Below are positions 8,712-16,951 of a DNA stretch of 64,000 nucleotides, in pieces. Positions within the stretch are counted from its first letter, which is position 1; every line of letters begins with the position of its first letter. A model generated the notes under the pieces. The model saw only the letters and a program-made list of their open reading frames with translations, was not told the origin of the DNA and did not search any database. This stretch comes from CAZDDB01 sp963843285 (GTDB lineage Bacteria > Acidobacteriota > HRBIN11 > JAKEFK01), in assembly GCA_963843285.1 (NCBI GenBank), contig CAWJJO010000016.1, positions 62,001-126,000 of the forward strand. The letters run 5' to 3'. The position numbers and the translations under genes were made by a program.

Positions 8712-9860
8712 CTAAACAACTTGTATGACAGCCCCTTTGAGGTAATGGGATTCCGGGAAGTTGAGCAGGATGGGGTGATCGGGAGGCTGGGAGAGAATTT
8801 CGTGCAGGATGAAGGCGCGCCCGGAACTGGCTGCGGCACTTCGAAGCATGTCGACGAAAATCTCGGGCGTAACCGCTTGTGAGCAAGAGAAGGTGAAGAG
8901 CACGCCGTCTTTGTTGAGCAGCTTCATGGCATGGAGATTGATGTCCAGATAGCCGCGCAGAGCCTGGTCCAGATGGCGTTTGGATTTGCAGAACGCCGGC
9001 GGATCCAGAACAATCACATCGTAGCGTTCCGGTCCGGAGTATTGTTTCCGGAGGTAGTCGAACACATCGTCTGCTATAGTTATAATACTATATCCATTCA
9101 ATTCCGCGTTTTGTCGGGCGGACGCGAGTGCCTCTCCCGAGCTGTCTACGGCGGTGATCCGTTTCATGCCGGCGCGGGCAGCGTATACCGCCCAGGAACC
9201 GGTATAGCAAAAGGCGTCCAGCATTGCGTCTCCACGCGCAAAGTGGGCAAGACGGCGGCGGTTCTGTTGCTGGTCCAGAAAAAATCCCGTCTTCTGTCCC
9301 TTCTCGTAGTGGACGAGAAACTTCATACCATCGACGTCCAGAATTTCATGATCCAGGGGGTTTCCATGCACCCATTCCACCTGAAGCGGAAGTCCTTCGA
9401 GTTGGCGGTACGATGAATCGTTGCGAAGCAGGATCCGTTCGGGATGAATCGTTTCTATCAGAGCGGCTACAATTCGATCCCGGAATGCTTCCATCCCTGC
9501 GGTCAGGATCTGAGCCACGAGAGTCCCGTAGTAGCGGTCTACGATTAGACCGGGAAGCGCATCCGATTCGCTGTATACAAGCCGGTGAAGGGGCGCCCAA
9601 TCCTGCCCCCTTCGCTGACAAGAAATCCGGATTTGTTCTTCCAGATCAAACGTGGAATGCGTGGATAAAATCCGGACGGCTATGAGTGTATTCGGGTTGT
9701 AATATCCGATGCCAAGAAAATGCTCGGCCGGGTCTTTGATCTCTACAAGTGTGCCCGCCGGCACATCCGGTTTAAATTCGATCTCGTTGGAAAAGATCCA
9801 AGGATGTTTTCCTTTGATGCGTTTCTTTGCGCGATGAGTGATGATTACCGTGGGACGCAT
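8712..9860 (-). CDS. rlmI: class I SAM-dependent 23S rRNA methyltransferase, RlmI-like
   Basis: The product (382 residues from the preferred start MRPTVIITHRAKKRIKGKHP) has an N-terminal PUA-like RNA-binding region. A Rossmann methyltransferase follows, with MLDAFCYTGSWAVYAARAG as SAM motif I and LDPPAFCKSK as the DPPxF motif. FSCSQAV supplies the late cysteine motif of m5C methyltransferases. RlmI methylates C1962 of 23S rRNA in E. coli. An in-frame ATG 15 codons upstream lies inside an E-family repeat and is less credible. Neither start has a convincing ribosome site. Confidence 0.88.
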   Translation of the reverse strand: MRPTVIITHRAKKRIKGKHPWIFSNEIEFKPDVPAGTLVEIKDPAEHFLGIGYYNPNTLIAVRILSTHSTFDLEEQIRISCQRRGQDWAPLHRLVYSESDALPGLIVDRYYGTLVAQILTAGMEAFRDRIVAALIETIHPERILLRNDSSYRQLEGLPLQVEWVHGNPLDHEILDVDGMKFLVHYEKGQKTGFFLDQQQNRRRLAHFARGDAMLDAFCYTGSWAVYAARAGMKRITAVDSSGEALASARQNAELNGYSIITIADDVFDYLRKQYSGPERYDVIVLDPPAFCKSKRHLDQALRGYLDINLHAMKLLNKDGVLFTFSCSQAVTPEIFVDMLRSAAASSGRAFILHEILSQPPDHPILLNFPESHYLKGAVIQVV

Positions 9861-9882
9861 CGTTGTTTCAGGACGTTTTGTT

Positions 9883-9990
9883 TGTAGGGGCTGTGCATTT
9901 GCCAATCAGAAACTGCGAAATCACACAGTCGAAGTTCTCCGAAAGCAATTTATGATCACAAAGTCCGCGCAAATGCGCAGCCCCTACTTA
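9883..9990. repeat. E-family palindromic repeat
   Basis: The element reads TAGGGGCTGTGCATTTGCC on the left and GCAAATGCGCAGCCCCTA on the right, ending near 9986. The right-hand CTA is, on the minus strand, the TAG stop of the acyl-CoA dehydrogenase. The centre (about 70 bases) is not conserved with the other copies at 961-1219 and 39978-40106. Confidence 0.8.
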
Positions 9991-11144
9991 TACGCCGGGA
10001 TGCCGGTGATCCATTCACCCAGGATCAGGGTATGGATATTGTGCGTGCCTTCGTAGGTGAAGACGGATTCCAGATTGCACATATGGCGGCCGCACTGATA
10101 TTCATCCGTAATTCCGCTGGCGCCAAGAATATCGCGCGCGGTCCGCGCAATCTGCAGCGCATGATACACATTGTTTCGCTTTGCGAGTGAAACCTGCTGC
10201 GGTATTACCTTTCCCGCATCCTTCAATCGCCCGAGCTGAAGACAGAGCGTTTGCCCTTTGGTGATTTCAGTCAACATATCGGCCAGCTTCTCCTGAATCA
10301 ACTGGAAGGACGCGATCGGCTTGTCAAACTGAATGCGCGTCTTTGCGTACGTCACTGCTTCGTCATAACAGGCCATGGCTGCGCCCAGCGCGCCCCACGC
10401 GATCCCGTACCGCGCCTGATTCAAGCAACTGAGCGGGGATTGCAGCCCTTTGCTCGCCGGCAAAATGTTTTCCGCAGGAATCCGGCAATCTTCGAGAATT
10501 AATTCGGATGTGACGGAAGCGCGCAGCGAAAATTTTCCTTTCTGATCGTGTGTGGTAAATCCTTTCGTTCCTTTCTCTACCAGAAATCCGCGGATTCCTT
10601 CTTCCGTTCTTGCCCACACAACGGCAACATCCGCGATTCCTCCGTTCGTGATCCACCGCTTGGTCCCGTTGATCACCCAATCATTTCCATCTTTCACAGC
10701 TTTTGTCAGCATGCCAGCAGGATTGGATCCGAAATCCGGCTCCGTCAACCCGAAACAACCGATTTTTGTCCCTGCCGCCATTTCCGGAAGCCACTTCTCT
10801 TTCTGTTCCTCCGATCCGTAACTGTAGATCGGATACATCACCAGCGATCCCTGAACGGAGGCGAAGCTGCGAAGCCCGCTGTCGCCGCGTTCGAGCTCTT
10901 GCATAATCAGTCCGTACGCCACATTGTTCAGTCCGGCGCAACCGTAACCTTTCAGACTGGCGCCCAGAATTCCCAGCTCTGCGATCTGCGGCACAAGCTC
11001 CATGGGAAATGTCGCTTCGCGGTTGTGTTTTTCAATGATGGGGATGACTTTACTGGAAACAAATGCGCGGACTGTATCGCGCACCAAGATCTCTTCTTCG
11101 CTGAGAAGGGAATCCAGATTGTAGAAGTCCAGGCCTGCAAACAT
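9984..11144 (-). CDS. gcdH: glutaryl-CoA dehydrogenase-like acyl-CoA dehydrogenase
   Basis: The 386-residue flavoprotein has the acyl-CoA dehydrogenase signatures CFGLTEPDFGSNPAGM and RITNGG-type WITNGG. The segment RYGIAWGALGAAMACYDEAV and the tail TYEGTHNIHTLILGEW, with the catalytic glutamate near residue 365, look most like glutaryl-CoA dehydrogenase, which oxidises and decarboxylates glutaryl-CoA to crotonyl-CoA. The frame runs further upstream, but MFAGLDFYNL begins four bases before the stop of the preceding enoyl-CoA hydratase, with GGAAGA upstream, so I start there. With the next two genes it forms a glutaryl-CoA to acetyl-CoA route; 3-hydroxybutyryl-CoA dehydrogenase would have to be elsewhere. 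Confidence 0.85.
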   Translation of the reverse strand: MFAGLDFYNLDSLLSEEEILVRDTVRAFVSSKVIPIIEKHNREATFPMELVPQIAELGILGASLKGYGCAGLNNVAYGLIMQELERGDSGLRSFASVQGSLVMYPIYSYGSEEQKEKWLPEMAAGTKIGCFGLTEPDFGSNPAGMLTKAVKDGNDWVINGTKRWITNGGIADVAVVWARTEEGIRGFLVEKGTKGFTTHDQKGKFSLRASVTSELILEDCRIPAENILPASKGLQSPLSCLNQARYGIAWGALGAAMACYDEAVTYAKTRIQFDKPIASFQLIQEKLADMLTEITKGQTLCLQLGRLKDAGKVIPQQVSLAKRNNVYHALQIARTARDILGASGITDEYQCGRHMCNLESVFTYEGTHNIHTLILGEWITGIPAYK

Positions 11145-11145
11145 G

Positions 11146-11940
11146 CTACTGATTCTTCCAGACCGGTTTTCGTTTTTCGATGAAAGCGCGCACTCCTTCC
11201 TTGGGATCTTCCAGGGCAAGCAGCTCGTTCAGGTAGATCGCTTCTACGGAAGGGATGGAGATCTCCAGGGATGCGCCGCGCGATTCGGTGATCGCCTTTT
11301 TTGCCATTTGCAAAACCGGCGCGGAGAATTGCATCAATTTGCCCACCATCAATCCGGCTTGTTCCTGCAGCTTATCATCGGCGACGCACCGGTTGATGAG
11401 TCCGTACTCAGCCGCTTCTTTTGCAGAAATCAGTTCGCCGGTGAAGATCAGCTCCGCAGCGCGTTTTGGCGGGATGCAGCGTTGCAGAATATTGCAGGCA
11501 AATGCGGGGAAGAGTCCCATGCGAATTTCAGGAAGCCCGAACTTGGACGATTCGGAGGCGATGGCGAGATCGGAAAAGATGACCAGCTCAAATCCGGCGC
11601 CAAGCGCCATTCCCTGTACAACCGAAAGCACCGGAATATTTACGTTCTGCAGTTGCTCGTACATCCGGCCGAGGGACTCAATCAGCTGGTACGAACGGTC
11701 GTCCACAATATCTTCGGGTGAAATTCCGCCACAAAAGTTTTTTCCGGCAGCAAGAAAGACCAGGACTTTGAGATCGGTGCGATAGAGCAGTGATGCAACC
11801 GCCCCGTTGATCTCTTCGACCATTTCGACGTTGAAGGCATTCATTGGGGGGCGGTTCAGAATAATCTGGAACATCCCGTCCTTTTCCTTGCACACGACGT
11901 GTTTGGGAGCACTCACAGTATCTGTTGTGTATTCATCCAT
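11146..11940 (-). CDS. enoyl-CoA hydratase/isomerase family protein
   Basis: The 264-residue crotonase-fold protein has the oxyanion segment QGMALGAGFELVIFSDLAIA and the catalytic-face FGLPEIRMGLFPAFACNILQ, retaining a glutamate in each. The EIRMGLFPA stretch also resembles cyclohexa-1,5-dienecarbonyl-CoA hydratases of anaerobic benzoate degradation, so its substrate could be crotonyl-CoA or a cyclic dienoyl-CoA. The start has AAGGTG five bases upstream. It is followed one base later by the dehydrogenase start, a tight leftward pair. Confidence 0.85.
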   Translation of the reverse strand: MDEYTTDTVSAPKHVVCKEKDGMFQIILNRPPMNAFNVEMVEEINGAVASLLYRTDLKVLVFLAAGKNFCGGISPEDIVDDRSYQLIESLGRMYEQLQNVNIPVLSVVQGMALGAGFELVIFSDLAIASESSKFGLPEIRMGLFPAFACNILQRCIPPKRAAELIFTGELISAKEAAEYGLINRCVADDKLQEQAGLMVGKLMQFSAPVLQMAKKAITESRGASLEISIPSVEAIYLNELLALEDPKEGVRAFIEKRKPVWKNQ

Positions 11941-11980
11941 AGTTTCACCTTATGAAACTCGGTTTCACATTATGAAACCG
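11941..11980. repeat. tandem pair of small hairpins
   Basis: Two 20-base units follow each other: AGTTTCACCTTATGAAACTC and GGTTTCACATTATGAAACCG. Each folds as GTTTCA-loop-TGAAAC. The second unit encodes the last residues and stop of the thiolase on the minus strand; the first supplies the ribosome site of the hydratase. It could be a local duplication. Confidence 0.65.
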
Positions 11981-13160
11981 TTTCAAATGCGACGGAGAGG
12001 CCGAGCCCGCCGCTGATGCAGAGGGTTGCAAGTCCTCGCAGCTTCTTCCCATTGCTTCGTTTCTTCATCTCATGAAGCAGGGTAGTTGTAATCCGCGCTC
12101 CCGTGCAACCGATCGGATGGCCGAGCGCGATGGCTCCGCCGTTTACGTTGAGCAGCGAGCGGTCGAATTTCATCAGCCTTTCGCATGCGATCACCTGCGC
12201 TGCAAATGCTTCGTTCAGCTCGATCAAGGCGAAATCTGAAAGCGCCATTTTGATCTGATCGAGTAGTTTTTGAGTTGCGGGTACGGGACCGATTCCCATG
12301 ATATCGGGAGGCACTCCGGCTTTTGCATATCCCAGAATGCGCGCCATCGGTTTGAGCGGGTACGTTTCCAGAAAGCGCTCGCTCACCAGCAGCAGGGCAG
12401 CAGCTCCATCCGTGATTCCGGAAGAATTTCCCGCGGTGACCGTTCCTGTTTCGCTAAAGACCGGCGGTAGTTTTGCGAGCGATTCCAGAGTCGTATCCGG
12501 ACGCGGATGTTCATCGGCATCCATTAATTTTGTTTCCTTTTTGATCTTTGCCGGAACCGGGACGATTTCGTCTTTGAATCGTCCTTCTTTGATGGCGCGT
12601 CCCGCTTTTTGCTGTGTTTCCACCGCGAATTGATCCTGTTCCGTTCTGCTGATCTCATGGATTTGCGCAAGCTTTTCCGCAGTTTCTCCCATCAACATAT
12701 TGCTGAGAGGATCGTGAAATCCATCGCGGTACATTGCATCGATCAACTGTCCGTGTCCGAGCCTGTATCCGTCAAATCTTGCCTGATCGAGAAGATAAGG
12801 AACGCGGCTCATGCTTTCGAACCCGCCCACAAGCACGCAATCCGCCTGCCCCAGCTGGATCGATTGAGTTCCCAGGATCAGCGCCTTCAGCCCCGAACCG
12901 CAAGCTTTATTTACGGTAAACGCGGGTATGCTGTCGGGAAGGCCCGATCGATGGGACGTTTGCCTTGCTGGATTTGGTCCGCAGCCCGCAGGACGAGCAT
13001 GACCAAAAATCGCTTCGTCAATCTGATCCACTTGCACGCCCGTCTCTTGCAGAAGCGCCTTCGTGACCGTGACTCCGAGGTCTACTCCCGTAAGATCTTT
13101 GAAAACGCCGCCAAAACGTCCGATTGGCGTTCGTTTCGCGCTCAAAACATAGACATCCAT
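11970..13160 (-). CDS. acetyl-CoA acetyltransferase (thiolase)
   Basis: The 396-residue thiolase carries the acyl-accepting cysteine in NKACGSGLKAL (C87), the NEAFAAQ motif, the histidine motif GGAIALGHPIGCTGAR and the second active cysteine in CISGGLG. It splits acetoacetyl-CoA or joins two acetyl-CoA. Its start overlaps the stop of the upstream SAM hydrolase gene by one base (TAATG), indicating translational coupling. It precedes the hydratase and glutaryl-CoA dehydrogenase in the same direction, consistent with one catabolic transcript. Confidence 0.94.
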   Translation of the reverse strand: MDVYVLSAKRTPIGRFGGVFKDLTGVDLGVTVTKALLQETGVQVDQIDEAIFGHARPAGCGPNPARQTSHRSGLPDSIPAFTVNKACGSGLKALILGTQSIQLGQADCVLVGGFESMSRVPYLLDQARFDGYRLGHGQLIDAMYRDGFHDPLSNMLMGETAEKLAQIHEISRTEQDQFAVETQQKAGRAIKEGRFKDEIVPVPAKIKKETKLMDADEHPRPDTTLESLAKLPPVFSETGTVTAGNSSGITDGAAALLLVSERFLETYPLKPMARILGYAKAGVPPDIMGIGPVPATQKLLDQIKMALSDFALIELNEAFAAQVIACERLMKFDRSLLNVNGGAIALGHPIGCTGARITTTLLHEMKKRSNGKKLRGLATLCISGGLGLSVAFETVS

Positions 13161-13972
13161 TATTTCAACATCACTCCAATTTCGGCCCCTCTTCCAACCC
13201 CAAGCGCTTTTGCCGCCGATCCCTGATTCTGCACAATCTCCAGGAAATCGGCGCTCCCGAATAATGCCATCAGCTCGCTCTTCTTCCCTTCGGAATAGAA
13301 TTCCTTCAGCCCTGGAATCTCCTGTTTTGCAATCAAAGCCTTAAATGAATCGCCCGGTACTTTTTCTCTCGCCGTCGCGTAGTCATCGCGAGAGATATTT
13401 GTGATCAGATTTCCAAAACGATCGACGTGTATCACGGTGCCTTTCAATAAACTCTCTCCAACCATTTTGGCTTTTGGAAGAGGAACCTTTACGTATTCCT
13501 CAACCGTTTCACCGAAATTCATCATATCGATTCCTTTGGCAAGCCAGGCTGCGGCTGGGGCAAAAATATCCCTTCCATGGAAGGTCTTGCTCACGTTTTG
13601 CAGGATATAATGTTCGGCCGTAATTTCCACCACGCTGGACACAGTTTCAACTTCATAGATAAAGGACAGAACCCCGTTGTCCGGCGCGATAAAGTAGTAG
13701 TTGTCCGTGGCAACCAGGATCGCCTTACGGCTGGATCCGACGGTCGGATCAACCACCACCACATGGATCGTCCGGGTCGGAAAATAGGAATAGCAACAGC
13801 GCAAAAGGAATCCTGCCTCGAGCACATCATGAGCCGCCACATCGTGGGAAATATCCACGATGTTGATCTGAGGGTTGATGTTGTACATCACCCCTTTCAT
13901 GCTCGCTACAAAATGATCCTCTGTTCCGAAATCCGTCAACAAAGTAATTGTGGGGGTGCGTGTTACGACCAT
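13160..13972 (-). CDS. SAM hydroxide adenosyltransferase (DUF62, chlorinase/fluorinase fold)
   Basis: The 270-residue protein has the family motifs TLLTDFGTEDHFV, DPTVGSSRKAI, APDNGVLSF and FHGRDIFAPAAAW, then the C-terminal VDRFGNLITN segment. Members hydrolyse S-adenosylmethionine to adenosine and methionine. No chlorinase-specific insertion is evident, so hydrolysis is more likely than halogenation. The ATG follows directly on the AT-rich repeat (TGATATATG) with no Shine-Dalgarno sequence. It is coupled to the thiolase through TAATG, but no shared pathway is obvious. Confidence 0.9.
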   Translation of the reverse strand: MVVTRTPTITLLTDFGTEDHFVASMKGVMYNINPQINIVDISHDVAAHDVLEAGFLLRCCYSYFPTRTIHVVVVDPTVGSSRKAILVATDNYYFIAPDNGVLSFIYEVETVSSVVEITAEHYILQNVSKTFHGRDIFAPAAAWLAKGIDMMNFGETVEEYVKVPLPKAKMVGESLLKGTVIHVDRFGNLITNISRDDYATAREKVPGDSFKALIAKQEIPGLKEFYSEGKKSELMALFGSADFLEIVQNQGSAAKALGVGRGAEIGVMLK

Positions 13973-14155
13973 ATATCAAGAATCAAAAATCAAATATCAA
14001 ATAAACATAACATAATAAGCAAAAAACACCACTAATCCGGAGCCTGCGGGCCTCCGTGCCCGCAGAATCGATCGCAACAACTTGACGGCAGGCACGGAGG
14101 CCTGCCGCTCCATACTTGCGGCTTATTTGATTTTTGATTTTTGATATTTGATATT
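13973..14155. repeat. A-family AT-rich palindrome between divergent genes, with a nested D hairpin
   Basis: The left arm (13973-14015) is built from ATCAAAA/ATCAAAT units and ends AAATAAACATAA. The right arm (14121-14155) is TTATTTGATTTTTGATTTTT followed by GATATTTGATATT. Between them lies a GC-rich D-family hairpin. The left end abuts the ATG at 13972 on the minus strand and the right end stops seven bases before the preferred GTG at 14162. Similar elements are at 21241, 30850 and 51003. Confidence 0.85.
14037..14112. repeat. D-family GC-rich inverted repeat nested in A1
   Basis: Arms GGAGCCTGCGGGCCTCCGTG and GGCACGGAGGCCTGCCGCTCC face each other around a 25-base centre. It is the GC-rich core of the surrounding AT-rich palindrome. 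Confidence 0.75.
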
Positions 14156-14161
14156 GTAAGA

Positions 14162-16099
14162 GTGATCATTTCATTTGAAGCCAGAAAGAAAGGGCTTCCT
14201 GTATTTGTAATTCCAGCGACTTGTCTCGTTTTTGCTCTTCTTTTTGAAAGCAGGTGGCAGTATTGTCTCGGAATCGTGCTGGCGCTGATCCTATTTCTTG
14301 GCAGTTATGGATCGGGAAAGAGGCTTTCTTTCCTTTTTTTCAAGACAGCGGATCAGACACTTTTTTTTCCACTCGGGATCGGTAGCGTGCTTGCCGTTTT
14401 GTTTCTTGTCGCGCAGTTTGCTGTCTCACCGATCGTTTTGTATTGCATCTGGGGAGCGCTCGCGATCATTGGTTTCTTTGAACTTCCTGTACTCAATTAC
14501 AGGATCGGCCGGTCCTATTTCTGGGCTGCTCCGTTCGTGCTTCTTGGAATCTGGCAGGCACTGACCCCGGAAACTCACACCGCGACTCTGGAAAATTCTC
14601 TTGGGCTTGCTCATCGGTATCTGGTTGCGGGGAAATGGACCGTCTTTCCGGATTCTGTCTTCTCGGCATTTCCACCGTTTGGCCGGACGTTGACGCTTTT
14701 CTTTTCAGGAATGAAAAGCGATTCAGGTGTACGGCTGTTTTGCGTGGTCCTCTTTTTTCAGATCGTCTGTGTTCTGGTGGGTTTGTTGCGCTGGCTGATC
14801 ACCGAGCCGGTAATTGGCGGGGGAAATGGCAGGGATCATGAACAGCAAGTCGATCTCCTGTACATGTCAAAAACGGAATTGATGGCGATTCCGATGTTGA
14901 TGCTTCCGGCGGCCTGGCTTTCCATTCGCCTCGGCCCCGCTGATCTTCTTGCCTCGCTTTTTTTCTGCGCCGGCATCGCGACGGTGGTAAAAGAATTTCC
15001 CGCGCTCACTTCACGATACCGGGTGACCGCGGCGCTGCTGTTTGCGTTTGCGCTCTGGACGAAGTATGCGGTGTTCCTGTATGTAGCGTTCCTGCCTGTC
15101 TTGTGGCTATCCCTCTGCAGCTGGAGAATGTCCCGCGAGAATTGGAAACAGATCGGAGCTTTGATGCTATTGATTTGTCTTTTCTGGTCGCCCTTTCTGG
15201 TTCGCAATGCTCTGACCTTCGGAGATCCACTGTATCCCGCGCTGGATGGCATCTTGCAGGATCCGAACTGGAGTCCTTCTCAATCGCAAATGCTTGAAAG
15301 CGAGGTGTTCACAGGCCGTGCGTCGGGATTCGCGACACTTGTGATCACTCCATTTCTACTTTTGTTTCAGCCGGCTCAATATGGATTTGCTGGCGGCACC
15401 GGCGTGGTGATTCTCCTTTCATTGGTCCTGTACTTTTTTTCCCGAAAGATGCGTTCCGTGAATCAGATTCTCATTTACGTCGTTGTCTGTTACGCGGTGT
15501 GGCTCTTCACCTTTCATGATTTTGTCCAGTTTTTGCCCGCCGCATTTCTTATTTTCCTCACAAGTTATTTTGGATTTCGCCATCTTGCGATCCGTTGGCC
15601 AAACTATCTGGCCGCAGCCTGGGGCGCTTGCGCAGTAGTCAGCATTCTGAGTCTTGCAGCTGCAACACCTCCCGCAAACTGGATTTTGCCGGGTGAGTCT
15701 GCGGAGTCGTATCTTTCCAGACGGCTTGATGATTACCGGTTTGCAGAGCGTCTGAAAGGCGTGGAAACGTCGGGTAAGGTCTGGTTGTTGGGTGAAACAA
15801 GAACAGCGTATTTCAGGATCCCGCTGATTTTTTCATCTCCATACAATTCAGATCCGGTGTTGACTGATCTGAAAAAAATTACAAGCGCGGAGCAGATCGA
15901 TTCTTACTGCAGACAAAAAGGAATTCGATTCGTCTTGTTCAACCCGCGGCAATTTGCCAGGCGGTACGGCCCTCAGGGCATCGTGAAACTCTCAGGTGAG
16001 GAGATCGGCATTTTGCAGGATTTCCTCTCTCGCCACACGAAGTTGATTCAAGTATCGGGAGAGGTGACTCTGTTTGAAGTGAAGCAGGACAACTGGTAG
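14162..16099 (+). CDS. polytopic membrane protein, GT-C glycosyltransferase-like
   Basis: The 645-residue product has at least ten hydrophobic segments over residues 10-500 and a soluble C-terminal domain (about 505-645, e.g. SYCRQKGIRFVLFNPRQF). This layout is typical of GT-C integral-membrane glycosyltransferases such as ArnT/PMT relatives, but I cannot point to the catalytic acidic loop motif with certainty. The frame extends seven codons upstream into the AT repeat using TTG; GTG at 14162 is a better start, though without a good ribosome site. It stands alone on the plus strand. A role in adding lipid-linked sugars to the envelope is inference. Confidence 0.7.
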   Translation: MIISFEARKKGLPVFVIPATCLVFALLFESRWQYCLGIVLALILFLGSYGSGKRLSFLFFKTADQTLFFPLGIGSVLAVLFLVAQFAVSPIVLYCIWGALAIIGFFELPVLNYRIGRSYFWAAPFVLLGIWQALTPETHTATLENSLGLAHRYLVAGKWTVFPDSVFSAFPPFGRTLTLFFSGMKSDSGVRLFCVVLFFQIVCVLVGLLRWLITEPVIGGGNGRDHEQQVDLLYMSKTELMAIPMLMLPAAWLSIRLGPADLLASLFFCAGIATVVKEFPALTSRYRVTAALLFAFALWTKYAVFLYVAFLPVLWLSLCSWRMSRENWKQIGALMLLICLFWSPFLVRNALTFGDPLYPALDGILQDPNWSPSQSQMLESEVFTGRASGFATLVITPFLLLFQPAQYGFAGGTGVVILLSLVLYFFSRKMRSVNQILIYVVVCYAVWLFTFHDFVQFLPAAFLIFLTSYFGFRHLAIRWPNYLAAAWGACAVVSILSLAAATPPANWILPGESAESYLSRRLDDYRFAERLKGVETSGKVWLLGETRTAYFRIPLIFSSPYNSDPVLTDLKKITSAEQIDSYCRQKGIRFVLFNPRQFARRYGPQGIVKLSGEEIGILQDFLSRHTKLIQVSGEVTLFEVKQDNW

Positions 16100-16112
16100 A
16101 TCTCCGTATATT

Positions 16113-16185
16113 TGGGGCAGCGGGCCATCAGTGCCCGGAGTAGGTGTTTTAGTCCACCTGGCGGGCAGGGACGCCCGCCGTCTCC
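16113..16185. repeat. D-family GC-rich inverted repeat
   Basis: The segment contains GGCAGCGGGCCATCAGTGCC, then CCTGGCGGGCAGGGACGCCC followed by GCCGTCTCC. It matches the other D elements in the reverse orientation. It lies downstream of the membrane protein gene; no T-run follows. Confidence 0.65.
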
Positions 16186-16275
16186 AACACAATGGTAGTT
16201 GCGTTTGTCCCCGCATTTGTCATAAGATTTCCAGTCCGCTAAGTAAACTTACCAATATTTTAGGAGGAGTGAACC

Positions 16276-16869
16276 TTGAAAATGAAACTGATTGCAGCCC
16301 TTGCTGTGTTTGCAATGTGTTTATCCATCGCTGTGGTCTTTGCCGACGAAATGTCCGCAAAAGACAAGGCGATGCAAGATGAAATGATGAAGAAGTGGAT
16401 GGCCTATGCCACGCCCGGTGATCCTCAGAAAACGATGGCAGGAATGGTCGGAACATGGGATACTGAAGTGAAAAGTTTCGCCCCACCTTCGGAATCGAAA
16501 GGAACTTCGACATTCACATCGATTATGGACGGCCGTTACATCCAGGAAACTGCGGAAGGCAATCTCATGGGAATGCCGTTTCATGGAATGGGAACATATG
16601 GATATGACAATGCCATGAAGAAATACGTTGCCAGCTGGGTGGATAACATGGGTACTGGCATCATGACAAGCTGGGGAACCAGTGACGATGCCGGCAAGAC
16701 GATCAACTGGAGCGGTAAAGCGACTGACCCCATGACGGGTACGGAACAAAGCTACAGAAGTGTCATGCATATGATGACTGCCGACCAGTACCATTTTGAG
16801 ATGTATGGCCCTGGTATGGATGGAAAAGAAATGAAGATGATGGAGATCACCTATACTCGCAGAAAATAG
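16276..16869 (+). CDS. DUF1579 family secreted protein
   Basis: The 197-residue protein begins with a signal peptide (MKMKLIAALAVFAMCLSIAV, cleavage after VFA). A DUF1579 region follows (MVGTWDTEVKSFAPP, YGYDNAMKKYVASWVDNMGTG, YHFEMYGP), a lipocalin-like barrel of unknown function. The best start is TTG at 16276, eight bases after a perfect AGGAGG; the ATG two codons later has poorer spacing. The coding region is rich in methionine. A strong terminator follows, so it is probably monocistronic. Confidence 0.88.
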   Translation: MKMKLIAALAVFAMCLSIAVVFADEMSAKDKAMQDEMMKKWMAYATPGDPQKTMAGMVGTWDTEVKSFAPPSESKGTSTFTSIMDGRYIQETAEGNLMGMPFHGMGTYGYDNAMKKYVASWVDNMGTGIMTSWGTSDDAGKTINWSGKATDPMTGTEQSYRSVMHMMTADQYHFEMYGPGMDGKEMKMMEITYTRRK

Positions 16870-16881
16870 CTTGATTTCTCA

Positions 16882-16915
16882 GGGCGGGTCCTGGCACCCG
16901 CCCTTCATTTTTTTT
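16882..16915 (+). terminator. rho-independent terminator after the DUF1579 gene
   Basis: An 8-bp perfect stem, GGGCGGGT (16882-16889) with ACCCGCCC (16896-16903), is followed by TTCATTTTTTTT. It lies 13 bases past the stop at 16869. Confidence 0.92.
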
Positions 16916-16951
16916 GCCTCACAAATTAGAGGAACCCACCCGAGCCATACA

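Noticed and set aside
13973..14155. Repeated ATCAAAT units considered as a CRISPR array
   Set aside because: Units are 7-8 bases without spacers, and the two arms are reverse complements of each other.
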